Positions 26,455 through 38,400 of a stretch of 64,000 bases of DNA are shown here, one piece after another (position 1 is the stretch's first letter; each line of letters starts with the position of its first letter). The stretch lies in the NCBI GenBank assembly GCA_036583965.1, contig JAZBQD010000017.1, positions 22,354,385 through 22,418,384 of the forward strand, given 5' to 3'. This DNA is from Prunella strophiata. Taxonomy: Eukaryota; Chordata; Aves; Passeriformes; Prunellidae. The position numbers and the translations under genes were made by a program. Under the pieces are notes generated by a model. It did no database searches. It worked only from the letters and a program-made list of their open reading frames with translations, and had not been told where the DNA came from.

Positions 26455-26471
26455 ATGCTGCCCAACACCGG
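26455..26471 (+). CDS. HSDL2: HSDL2 coding exon 1
   Basis: Encodes residues 1-5 and two bases of codon 6 (Met-Leu-Pro-Asn-Thr-Gly), the conserved HSDL2 start. It is followed by the donor GTAAGG and preceded by GCCGCC, a strong initiation context, inside the CpG island. Intron phase 2. Confidence 0.93.
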
Positions 26472-29400
26472 GTAAGGTGTCCCCGCCGCGCCGGGGCCGC
26501 GCTGCGCCCTGCGGGGGCTCTCGGGGCGGGCGGGCTGCGGCCGGCGGGGGCTCGCCGGACACCCTGAGCGCTGTCACCCTGAGCGCTGTCACCCTGAGCG
26601 CTGTCACCCTGAGCGCTGTCAGCCTGCGGGGCGTGCGGGACTCGCGGCCGGCCCAGGGCGAGGAGCTGTAGCAGAGGACACGCGTGTCCCCGCCGGCCTG
26701 CGGGGCCAGGCTGGCCGAGGGGCAGCACCGCGGCCCTGGGACGAGCAGTTCGGGTCGTACAGGGGACTTGAACCGCGCCTTTGGCAAGGGAAACAGTTAC
26801 TGCAGGAGTTTAATGTAAATTAGGCAGTGTATAAGTAATTTCATATGGAACATTTTTATTAAGGTATAATTACTTACTACTACTATTGTTGTTTTTGTTA
26901 TTGTTGTATAGTATTATAGTCCTCTACTACTGTCTTACCTAGCAGCCAAATTTTCTTCCTGTATAGGATCTTAGAGGTGTTTTCTGGTGGGAAGATAAGT
27001 TATTATTTGTTCCTGTGTGTTATAAAGAGGATTGTTAAATTCCTAACATCCGTGTAAACCATTAAAAGCGTCCCTGATGTGACCTGAAGGTCTTTATTGG
27101 CAGTCATCTGTGGTGGGAAAGGAATCAGTCTTCATGTTTTTCAAGATTGTAGGGCACAGATGTGAATTTGATGTTTTCTGTCCTATTAGCAGAATTCAGC
27201 TCTAATGGAAGTGATGCAGATGTGACCTTCACAATACAGGTCATAAGAAATTTTAGCCAGGCAGATATGCTTTATGAACTTTAAACTATTGGGCTGCTAA
27301 GTGAATTAAGAAATAAATCCTTAGTCTTGCAAATATGACTAACCACTACCCTCTGACCCTGACCAACTAGTTTTTTACCTGTCAGGTTGCGCACGCTCCA
27401 GATCATAGCATCTTGTCTTAAATATGAAGCAAAAATACTATGACAGTGTTGAAAGACTTGCATTCACCCACTCCCTTAAGCAAAGGGCTTGCTTTTCCTA
27501 CCAGTGTAGCAGAAGTCTCTGAGCTTTTGATGCCCTTCACAAGCTTCTGCTGCAAGTGAACTTTGCTTTTCCTGACACCACCCCAGTGTGCCCTGGTAAT
27601 GTTTCTAATTCCTTCTTTGTGGCCTGTCTTTGCACCCACTCCCTGTATGACACTTTTCTTGGGAGCTAAGTCACAAGTTCCCTGCATAGCCCTGCTAGTC
27701 TCCTGATACACCTTCTTGTCTTCCTGAGTAGATCACTCCAGCCCCAGGCAGGGCTTAAAGCCCCATCAGCTTTTCTCTGCTCCTTTCTCCTCCAGAGCTG
27801 CTTCCCGCTGGACCCCATTTACCTGTTCCATGACTAAGGTGAATTGTGCTGGCCTCATACTGGGTAGTTGAAGGTAGAAACTAGATTCTGGCCTTATTTC
27901 ACTGAGCTTTACACTTTGACTATGTATTCCACAGTTGAACCTTCCTCCCTGTGTGTGTGACTGAATTCACGTCAGTAGTTTTTTGTGGTTCACTCTTCTG
28001 TTTAGATATTTTTCTTCCTGTGCCTTTCTAAGACTTTAAGATTTTGCAGATAAAAGCTGTTTGAAATGGCACCTTCTGGACATGGTTGACTTCCTGAGAT
28101 CCTGTAGATGCCTAGCCTTGCCTCTTCAGGGGAAGAGGCATCTTCCCCTTTCTGCCCCATTCCAGTTGTCTGGCTTTTGAAAGCAAACATCCTCCTAGAG
28201 AGCATTTAAGAGATGGACATGCTCAGATTGGAGGGTGAAAAACACATCTGAAACCAGAGGGGGAGAAACAATACTAAGTTTGGCCCAGTCTGAAAGGAAA
28301 ACTAATGGAAGCTCAAGAGTGTAAGCTTTTGTCACATTTATGATGTGACTTTCCTGATGCGAGCAAAAACTGTTGCGCATAGTTTATATGAATTCTTCAG
28401 CTGAAGTTAAAAACCTGAACCTCCTGGGTTTTGCTACAGTGTTACATAAAGCAACACAAGCTTTATGTGGAGCACTGAAACACACTTTCCTTCATATGGA
28501 AACCTGTTGTCTAAAAGGCTTTATCATTGAGTATGTTTGTGGAGTTGATGTTACTCTTTTCAAAAATTCAGTGATACTGTGTTAGCCAGACATCCTTCTT
28601 AGGCTTTAAAACTTGTTAGTTTCTCTAAGTTGATTGGACCTGTTTATTTGTTTTAGTTGATTGGACCTGTTTATTTGTGTAGTCCATTGGACTACACACT
28701 TTTACTGGGAAGCTGTTGAGTATAGAAGATTTAAGAGAAAAATTGGCATTTCTGAAAATAAAGCTTTTGGCATTTGCATGTGGTATTGTGGCTCCAGACT
28801 TGGTGCTTTATACCACATTGAGACATCAGTTTTTGTGTTTAGAGCACTGTGATTAATAGATTACAGAGATCTGCGTAGGTGTGTTTTCTTGTTGGGAACT
28901 GGTATTTTGTTTTTATAAATTACTCCTTTTCCATCGTTGCAGAACATAGCAGCTCTGTTGTAAAACAGTGTGTTGGGTCTTTTTACAAAAAGGGAGAAAT
29001 GTAACTGGGTAACGTTCTTTATAGTGTTCACAGACTTGGGGTGTGGTCTTACATCAGTGGTACTTTTCTGTAGCTGTAGCCATCCCTTCTGTGTTCACCA
29101 GGCTGTTTTCTTAGTAAATGAAGGTGTTTTTCTGGTTGGGAGACTGTGCTAATTATATTTGCCCTTGGGAGTCTGATAAAAGTCAAATTATTAACAGTTT
29201 CTGCTTTATTCTTCTCTTCTTTACTGTCCACTTCCCCCTTCACCTTTAGGAAACTGGCAGGATGCACTCTCTTCATCACAGGCGCGAGCCGGGGCATTGG
29301 CAAGGCCATTGCTTTGAAAGCTGCCAAGGATGGTGCCAACATTGTGATAGCTGCCAAGACAGCTGAGCCCCATCCTACTCTTCCAGGGACTATCTACACT

Positions 29401-32400
29401 GCTGCAGAAGAAAGTAAGTTGTAACAAATGAAGGTGCTTGGCTGGGTGTATACCCTTGCTTAATTACCACACCTGCGTGGAAAAATGCATAGACTCTTAG
29501 TTCGAGTTCACCTTTACTAAAATACACTTAGTGCTTCTCTTGCCTCCCAGGAATGCTGTAATGTTACTGTAATGAAGATGGATGTGTGTATATAAATGTT
29601 AAAATGCTATGCTATTTGAGATCTATGAAATAAACATTTGCCATGTTAAGATACTGTTTTGGTTTCCCTGTTCCTCATATGACATGTTAAAAGGTCACAA
29701 TTTGAGAGTGTGATTTTCAGTGCTGTCTTGAAGCATGTCATTGCCTGAGAGGTTCTCAGAAGGGTCATGTTAGTTGTCCCATCTGAGAGCAACTTTTTAA
29801 ATGTTTAATTTTTGAATTGTGCAGTTGAAGCAGCTGGAGGAAAGGCTTTGCCATGCATTGTTAATGTGAGAGAAGAACAGCAAATCATTAATGCCGTGGA
29901 GAAAGCTGTGAAGACTTTTGGAGGTAAACTAAGGCATGGGGGAAGGCAGGCATTAACAGGCAGATTGTTCAAACAAAGAGAAAAAAAACCTGCCTCCCTT
30001 ACTTGTGTTTTTTTTTTTTTTTTCTTTAAATGCTAATGTGAAATGGCTTACTTTAAAACCAGGGATTGATATTTTGGTGAATAATGCAAGCGCCATCTCT
30101 TTGACGGGCACTTTGGAAACAGCAACGAAGAAAGTCAATCTTATGATGGATGTCAATGTACGAGGAACCTATCTTACGTAAGTGCTGAGAGAAGGAAGCA
30201 AAGCAATTGTAACAGAATGTATGATGTTATTTCAGTTTTTCTGAGAAATTCTGTAGCTGTCTTGCTGCCCTAGAATTTGAGTGCAGATATTCTGCATGTG
30301 CTCACAGGAAATTGCTCAGTTATTGGTCAGCTGATTTGAATTAATATTTCCAAGAATTATTTGTTAGTTGGAGTAAACAGAAACCTTATTACTGAAGTCA
30401 TTAAATGTTCACAAGCCCCTCCATGCATGGAGGAAGAAAAAAGTAATTTGTTTCAAATGAAGCTCCATCTTGACTTTGTTAAGTGCTGATGCTCTTTCAT
30501 TTCAAGCAAATGACTAAATTTTTGCATCCATCAAGTCAATATCTTACTTGTCAGTTTTTTTCTCATAAGCTTCTTTCTCATCTTGAGAAATGTTGTATAA
30601 CTCACCATACCTAAAAGAGAAATGTTAAAGATGTAACTTAATGATCCAAAGTGTTCTCCACCTACTTTCAGCTTATCAATTCTATTATTTATTTAAATGA
30701 ACATACCAAGATTTGATTTCACAATTCCCAAGTTCCTTATTTTGCACATGTTTGGAGGTGGATTTAGCAGGTTGAATCATCCTTGCATTTACAGGATGTC
30801 ATTTAAAGCACTGTCTTAAAATAAAGACTCTGATTTTCACAGAGTTTATAAAAAAGTCCATAAGATGATAGAGATAGTCTAAATTCAGATGTTGCTTGGT
30901 GTAATCAGAAAGTTTTATATCAAAGTATTACCACAGAATTATAGAATAGTTTGGGTTAAAAGGCACCTTTAAAGGTCATCTAGTCCAATCCTCAAATCTA
31001 GAATAGATTGATTGTCATTCTCCTTTGTGCAGATCAGTCTGGTAGCCAGCTCTTCATAAATTGCTGAATGGATTCAACTGTATTGCTGTGGCAAGTTCCA
31101 TCTTCTCCTCCCCAGCCAATAGAAAAAGTGATTTTCCTGATGTTACATCTAGCTATTCCAAACTAATGGGGAATTCTTAAAGTGTATTTTGGTCCTATTC
31201 TGCCTTAAAAAGATTAAAAATCAGGTTCTGTGTGCTGGAAGGGGAAAAGCATAAGAAAAATCAATGCCTCTCAAGGGAATGGTCTTTGTCATTGTTTTTG
31301 TAATTCTCAATTGAGAAAAGCTAGTGAAGCATTTTTGCCCTTTTTTCCTTGCTTTATATGTTGATTCTGATTGTAGTTTATAGAGACCTACTTTCAGTTT
31401 AATGTTCAGAAAATAAATAGCTTAAAAAAAAAAATGGATTTTTTTGCCTGTGTAGAGGCAGTGCTAGGAAAGATTCCCCAGCTCATAGAGTATATCTGTT
31501 GGCACAGGATCATGGAATTGTTATATCATGGAATGGATTGGGCTGAAAGAAAGCTTAAAACATTGTCTACTTCCAAGGGCTGGAAGAGACCTTAAAACAT
31601 TGTCTGCTTCCAAGCCCCCACCATGAGCAGAGGTATCTTCCATAGACCAGGTTGCTCAGAGCCCGTCCAGCCTGCCCTTGAACACTTTAATGGGTGGAAA
31701 ATCTACAATTTCTTAGGCAACCTGTTCCAATGCCTTACCACTCTCAGAGTAAAGAATTTCTTCCTAATGCCTAATCTCAACCCACCCTCTTTCAATTTAA
31801 AGCCATCCGCCCTTGTTCTCTCACTCCATGCCCTTGTGGAAAGTCCCTCTCCCAACTTCTTGTATCCCCTTTAGGTACTGGAAGGCTGCAGTAAGGTGCC
31901 TCCAGAGCTTGCTCTTCTCCAGGCAGAATAACTCTGAGCCTGTCCTTGCAGGAGAGCTGTTCCATCCCTCTGATTAATTTGGTGGCCTCCTCTGGAGTTA
32001 TCTCAAAAGTCCAATGTCCTTCCTGTGCTGGGACCCCAGAGCTGGATGCAGGGTTCCAGGTGGGATCTCACCAGAGCAGAGCAGAGGGGCAGAATCCTCT
32101 CCCTCCCCTGCTGCCCACGCTGCTTTGGATGCAGCCCAGGACACGTTTGGCTGCTCTCTGGGCTGGGAGTGCCCATGGCTGGGTCATGTCCAGCCTCTCA
32201 CCCACCAGCATTCCCCAGTCCTTCTCACAGGGCTGCTCTTGATCCATTCATCCTCCGGCCTGTGCTGATACTGGGAGTGTCCTGACCCAGGTGCAGCACC
32301 TTGTTCCTGGTCTTGTTAAGTCTCATGAGATTCCCATGGGCTCACTTCTCAAACTTGTTCAGGTTCCTCTGGATGGCATCCTGACCTTCAGTGGTATCTA

Positions 32401-35400
32401 CAGCACCACTCAGTTTGGGATCTCCAAATTTGATGAGGGTGCACTTGATCCCTTTGTCTGTGTCATTGATGGAGACATGGACTAACGCTGGTCCCAATAC
32501 CCACCCGTGAGAGACACCTCTTGTCACTGATGTCCATCAGGGCTCTGAGCCATTGACCACTACCCTCTGGGTGCCACTGTCCAACCAATTTGTTATCCAC
32601 TGAACAGTCTGCCCATCAAATTTTCTCTCCCCAAGTTATATAGAAGGATGTTATGAGGAACCTTCTCTAAATCTGTACAGACTAAATGACACCTGTAGTG
32701 CTACCCTTGACCTCTGGTGTAGTCCTTCCATTGTAGAAAGCCTTTTGGTTGATCAGGGAGGACTTGCCCCTGGTGAAGACCCTCTGACTGTCCCAAATCA
32801 CCTCCCTATCCTAGAATCACCTCCTGATTCTAGGAGCATCTGTTCCATGATCTTCCCAGGCATGGAGGTGAGGTTGACAGGTTGGTAGTTCCCAGGGTTC
32901 TCCTGTCCACCCTTTTTAAACATTGGTACATTTCCCATTTTCCAGGCACTTGGGTCTTCACCTGATTCCACAATTTTTCAAAATGGGGAGTGGTTTGGCA
33001 AGCTATTCCCTCAGGACTGTGAGGTGCATGTCATCAAGCCCCGTGGACTTGTGTATGTTCAGGCTCCTCGGATGGTCAGAATCCTCATCTTCACTTAAAG
33101 TGGGAAGCACTTTGCTCCCCCAATCCCCATCCTGCTGTCCATCCACTTAAGAGATGTGGGAAGAGAAGTTGCCATGGAAGACTGAGGCAAAAAAAGTTGT
33201 TGTGTCCCTCAGCCTTCTTGTCATCAGTTGCTACCAGTGTTCCAGCCTTGCTTATCCCAGGGTGTATGTGTATACACTTTCTTTGCCTTCCTTTTCTGTC
33301 TGACAAGTCTGTAGAAGCTCTTCTTGTTATTCTTTGCATCCCTTGTAAAGTTCAGCTCCAGTGTCACTTTGGCTTTTCTCACTCCAAATGAGAGGTCTGT
33401 GCCCATATATTCTTCCTAGGATACTTTTTCCCCGCTTCCACTGGCTATGCATTTGTTTCTTGTCCTTTGGTTTGACCAGCAGTTCTTGTACTCTTCCATT
33501 CCTGTCTCTTACCTTCCTTGCCAATTTCTTGTGCCATTGGATCACTAGCTCTTGTGCTCTATGGAAAGTGTCCTTAAAGATCTGCCAGTTCTGTTCTGCA
33601 GAAGAATTGGAATTTTGCTCTTCTGAAGCTCAGGGCCCTGACTTTGCTCTGTGCCTGACTCATTTCCCTCTGAACTGTGAACTCCACCAGTGAGTGATCA
33701 CTGCAGTCTAGGCTGTCTCCCATCGTGGTGTCCCTGATTAGCTCACTTAGGTTTGTGACCATCAGGTCCAGAATGTCATCCCTTCTGGTAGGGTTATTAC
33801 CTGGGTTAAGGAGTTATGCTCCATGCATTCCAGGAATCTCTTGGATTGCCTACAGTTTGCTTTGCTATTTTTCCAGCAGACACTGGAGTGGCTGAAGTTT
33901 CTGAGCAGGATGAGAGCCTGTGAGTGTGATCCTTCCTGTAGCTGGATCAAAAAGGTCTCATCAATAGGCTACCCTTGGTCTACTACTGCACCACTACAGG
34001 TGCCACCTGTAGTGACACCAACCACAAGATTCCCTTCATTGCCTCAGTCTCTGTTTCTTACCCGCAGGCTTTTACCTGCTCATTGTTGTTCTTCAGTTCA
34101 CAGGTTGTTCTTCAGAGATGGCTCATCACACTGCATGCACTTCTTGATGTAGAGGGTAACCCAACCCTTCCATTTCTCCTTCCTCCCCTGTCCCTTCTGA
34201 ACAGTCTATAGCCATCAATGGCTGCAGTTGAGTCATGGGATTTATCCCACCAAGTTTCAATAATGCCAGCTAAATTTCTTGGTTCCTATGCATTAAGAAA
34301 TTGAGCCATCTGTTAGTGAACCTGCCACTGAAAAGAGTTGAGACCCCCGGACAGTTAAGGAGGTGGTAAATAATTTACTTTACTTCTCTGGTGATTTTGC
34401 TGTTGAAGGTGTTGAAGTTGTTCCCATTGTGGGTGAGAGTATGTGTGGGTCCTGTTCAAATATGTGAGCTGTTGGTCACTAGTGTGGTGATATTTTCACC
34501 CTTTGAAGCTTGAATAAAAGTTCTCAAGCAGAGATAAAATATAAACATGTACCCTAGTGCTAGAAGTGAAGTCAAAAGATAGTTTCTGTAAAGTAAAAGT
34601 TCCACTTTATAGAGATGTGTAAATTCAAGAGATTTCAATAGAAGAGAAGAGAGTTTCTATTTTCTTTGGAGTATTTGTAATAGCATTCTGCTATGCAACA
34701 TTATTTCTTCAATATGGTCTTAAAGAAATAGGTATGGGATCAGAAGAGAATATTTTTATGACTACATGATGTTCTGCATTGTTAATTTTGATTGTTGCCT
34801 TTGAGTGTTTTGTTGCTGCTACCAGAACTATTGCAAAGAGATTATCTTCTGAGTATCTAGAAAATTAGCTTTAGTCAAAGCTGATGCACTGGTTGGAGAA
34901 TGTGGTCCAATTTGCATGAATGAATACTAGGCCTGAGATAAGTGATCTGCGACAGATTTTTTTTGTTGTCGTTCTTTACATCTGTTAAATATTTGATATG
35001 AGAAGAGGCTTTGTCTTGGGCTGTTGTGAAAATACTGGTCTACTTGTATAGTTTTTAATGTAATTATAGGTGTTCCATAAAATAAGAGGCGACATATGTC
35101 TGAATCTATCTTTCAGGTCTAAAGCATGCCTTCCTCACTTGAAGAAGAGTAAGAACCCCCATATCCTGAACCTTAGCCCACCTATGAATCTGAATCCCAT
35201 GTGGTTCAAAAATCATTGTGGTGAGTAGCATTCAGAGCCTTTGTTCTATTTTGTGAGAAACGTGTAAGTACCTGGTGAAGTGTGCAGTAGTGCCAGTGCA
35301 GAATGCCAGATCTTGTATCTTTAGCACTGCATAAAGACTGGCACTAATGGTTCCTCAAAGCATTTTGTACTTGACTGCAAGAAATTGTTTTGTGGGAAAA

Positions 35401-38400
35401 TGTAGGGCAGGTTTCAAGGCATCATCCATCCTTTTTGTTTCCAGGGTAAGTCTGTGCTTTTCTGTGGGAATGTGTCTATGCCTTTCTACATATTTTTTGC
35501 TCCAAATACAGACTGAGACCCAAAATTTATTTTCTTACTGATTCAGCTTGTTGTCTTTTAATCTGGAAATAATTTTGAGGTGGAAAAAGACCTCCATGTT
35601 ATCTTGAAGTTAGTGTTGTTCATTTTAAAACTATAACAAAAGCTTTCCATTTTGGTCACTTGTCATGTTAATCTTCAGCAAGTTCCAGTTCTTTCCCCAA
35701 GAAAGTTTGCATTCTCAAAGTAGTTAGGTAACAAGGATATAGAATTCCTGTTTCACAATTTTTTTTTTTCTATAGGACTCTAGTTTGATCCCTAACAGGT
35801 ACTATGCCTTAGGCATCTTAAAAAAAAATGATCACTCTTGTCAGTGTGCTGTGTATAAAAAGCATGACAAAATCACCATGCAGCTAGGCTTCAGCTTTCT
35901 CTTTGGCAGAACAGGTGTAGCTTTCATTTTGTTTACAGTGAAAAAACTACAGACTACAGTTTGTATCTGATGGGGATAGCAGGTAGAAGGGAGAGATTTC
36001 GACTCCAGGAAAGTGCTGTTTTTTCTGAAAGCCCTGAATTTTCCACGTGAACCAATTACCTGTTTTATCTTCCTCTCATAATTAAAATTAGATTTTACAT
36101 AGAGTCTAAAATTATTTGTTTTTTCACTTCTTGTCTTAGCTTACACCATTTCTAAATATGGGATGTCCATGTGTGTCTTGGGAATGGCAGAAGAATTTAG
36201 AGGAGAAGTTGCTGTCAATGCTTTATGGCCTAAAACAGGTAAATTCTTTTTTTTTTTTTTTTTTTTTTGGTAGTACTGAAATACTGACTTTCTGTATTTT
36301 GTCTGCTAAAGCTTGTTTTATTTGATACTGAATATACTTCAGACTTCTTCTGGACTAGATTCAAGTGACTGAGCAGTTCTTTTTTATATTATTTCTTCAT
36401 CCTGCATGGGTTCTGGTTTTCATTGCTAGTTCTCACTGGACTGTTGTCACTTTAATCTAAACCCATCTTCATCTGGTTTGAAACCACACAGTTGAAGCCT
36501 GTGTGTAGTGTTTGGCTTGCCTGTGCTTTTTCTGATGCACCCAGTGTTTTGGTTTGGACAGAATCACAAAAATAATTGTGTGTGTTAATGAGTGGATATT
36601 GAACATCTGTGTATGTAGTACTGTTTAGAATTCCTTGCTGGTTAAACTGCAGGAGCTTACTGACAAGATAGATACCTCTGTACATGCAGAAATAATTTTT
36701 GAAAGGCCTATTCCTAGAAGTTTTGGCACAGTGCAGTTCTGTGAAGAGCTGTTCACGGAACCATCTGATTGCAAATGACAAGAAATTAAAGAGCTCTCTG
36801 GAAGAAAAATAGCTCAATGCTCCCATGTTGTATTAGCTTCAGTTTGCTTTGTGTGGGTAAGTGAGGATAAGGACTGCTGAAGTTTGACCAGCTATTTGCC
36901 AAGGCAGCCAGTCTGTTTTCCCCAAATATATTTATGGGCAGAAATTATACTGGGTATTAAAATCAATACCAGATAGAGGGTCATCCTGCCCCTTAGTGGT
37001 GTAAGCCCAGTCATTGTATTAGAAAATATTACAACAGTGTTTATTTCTTTAATGAGTGCAAGGAAGGAAGAAGGAAGAGGAGGCAAAAATATGAACCAAG
37101 ATCCGCTTCTGAGGATGCTGCTCCAGTTTAGGAAGTGTTTGTACACAGACACTTTTCAATGTTTTCCTGTTAGGAATTGCAGGCCCCCTTTAACCTTTAG
37201 TGGGAACTGGAACTCTCTCTCTAAGGTGAGAAATGTGAGGAAAACTTAACTATTTCAGACAAAATCAGCCAAATTTCTCAGCTTGAATACAGTAGGTGAT
37301 CATCAGTTGAACAGTTGGGTTGGTGTGCCTAACAGACTTGGTCCTTTTTCATTGGTCTGGACACTTGCATCTTAAATGTTCCAGTAAATGGATGTCTCAT
37401 AGTTCTGCTCACTCCATGAGTTCTATCCACAGAAATATTTTGGCAAGGGATTGACTTTAAAAATTATAAGTATATTATATCATCACAAACCCTGTACTAT
37501 TTTGAAGACAATAAGGTCTTCATCTATGATGTACTGAAGGCAACTACATGCATAACTTTGAGAGTATGGATTGCCTTGTAATGGAGTCAAAGTTCACCTT
37601 TCAGGTTTCAAGTGTGTGTTGTATTTATTTGTTTCTGAGGCAGTTAAAAGAAATGTGCATTTGTTTCCACATTCTTGCTTCTTGTGTGCCCCAGAAAAAC
37701 CTCAAAAAATTTTCAATGGAGATTTCCCAGTATCTATGTCATTTGGAATAGAGCCATGAAACCTGATTAATGGTCTTTAGCTCTCTAGATCCCACCCATC
37801 CCCTCTGTCTTGTCTTTAAAATGGCACTGTTAAATGGGTTTTATATCCCCTCAGAATCCAGTTGGTGGGAGAAACTTGATTTCTCATTAAGAGAGGTGAC
37901 CTTTACCTACCATTGTGTGGTTTTTTGTCATTGACTGATTTAACAATGTATATTGCCTATGAAAGTTAGGCCTTGTAAAGGAATTAATTCAGGTCATCTC
38001 ATGCAGATAGAGAGACATGGTATGATACTGCGGACAACCAATTTAACTTTTTTTTCATGAAACTTTTTTTTTTCATGTTACAAGATTGCCTGTGTCTTGT
38101 AAGTGCACACATTCATATGCTGTGTAGATGCATTATGTGGATCCTCCACAGCTTTTTTATTCTGGATGTGCTGGAAAAAACATCCACTACTATTGTGGAA
38201 ATGAGTCAGTGGCTTTATAGGTCCTGCTAAAAGCTAAAGAATTTTTTTCTGCAGAGACCAGCTGGTTATAATAGGTATTTATTTTGCAATATGACTGCTT
38301 CCCCCACCCACCTGAATTATTTGACTTCTTTTTTTTCATGGCAAGGGAAAAATGAACCTGTGAGAATTTCTCCACCCCTTCCACAATGGAAATTTTTTCA

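Larger units (their letters stand above)
26260..26760 (+). promoter_or_regulatory. HSDL2: CpG-island promoter of HSDL2
   Basis: The sequence changes abruptly to very GC- and CpG-rich DNA around exon 1. GC boxes (GCCCCGCCCC at 26,351-26,360) precede the start codon and no TATA box is evident, typical of a broadly expressed metabolic gene. C-run clusters at 26,397-26,446 could form a G-quadruplex on the minus strand just upstream of the ATG. The exact transcription start is not visible. Confidence 0.75.
30178..35116 (+). other. HSDL2: HSDL2 intron 4
   Basis: 4.9 kb. More than half is CR1 LINE sequence in reverse orientation (a short fragment at 30,932-31,005 and a long one at 31,508-34,300). 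The remainder is AT-rich with nothing recognised. Confidence 0.85.

Noticed and set aside
26148..26787. Overlapping frames of 100-176 codons on both strands around the HSDL2 promoter
   Set aside because: Stop-poor CpG-island sequence and the 15-bp repeat explain them. Only the short exon 1 frame fits a known protein.
31508..34300. A second gene inside HSDL2 intron 4, suggested by clustered open frames on both strands
   Set aside because: The region reads as degenerate reverse-oriented CR1, with typical CR1 phrases throughout and multiple stops.
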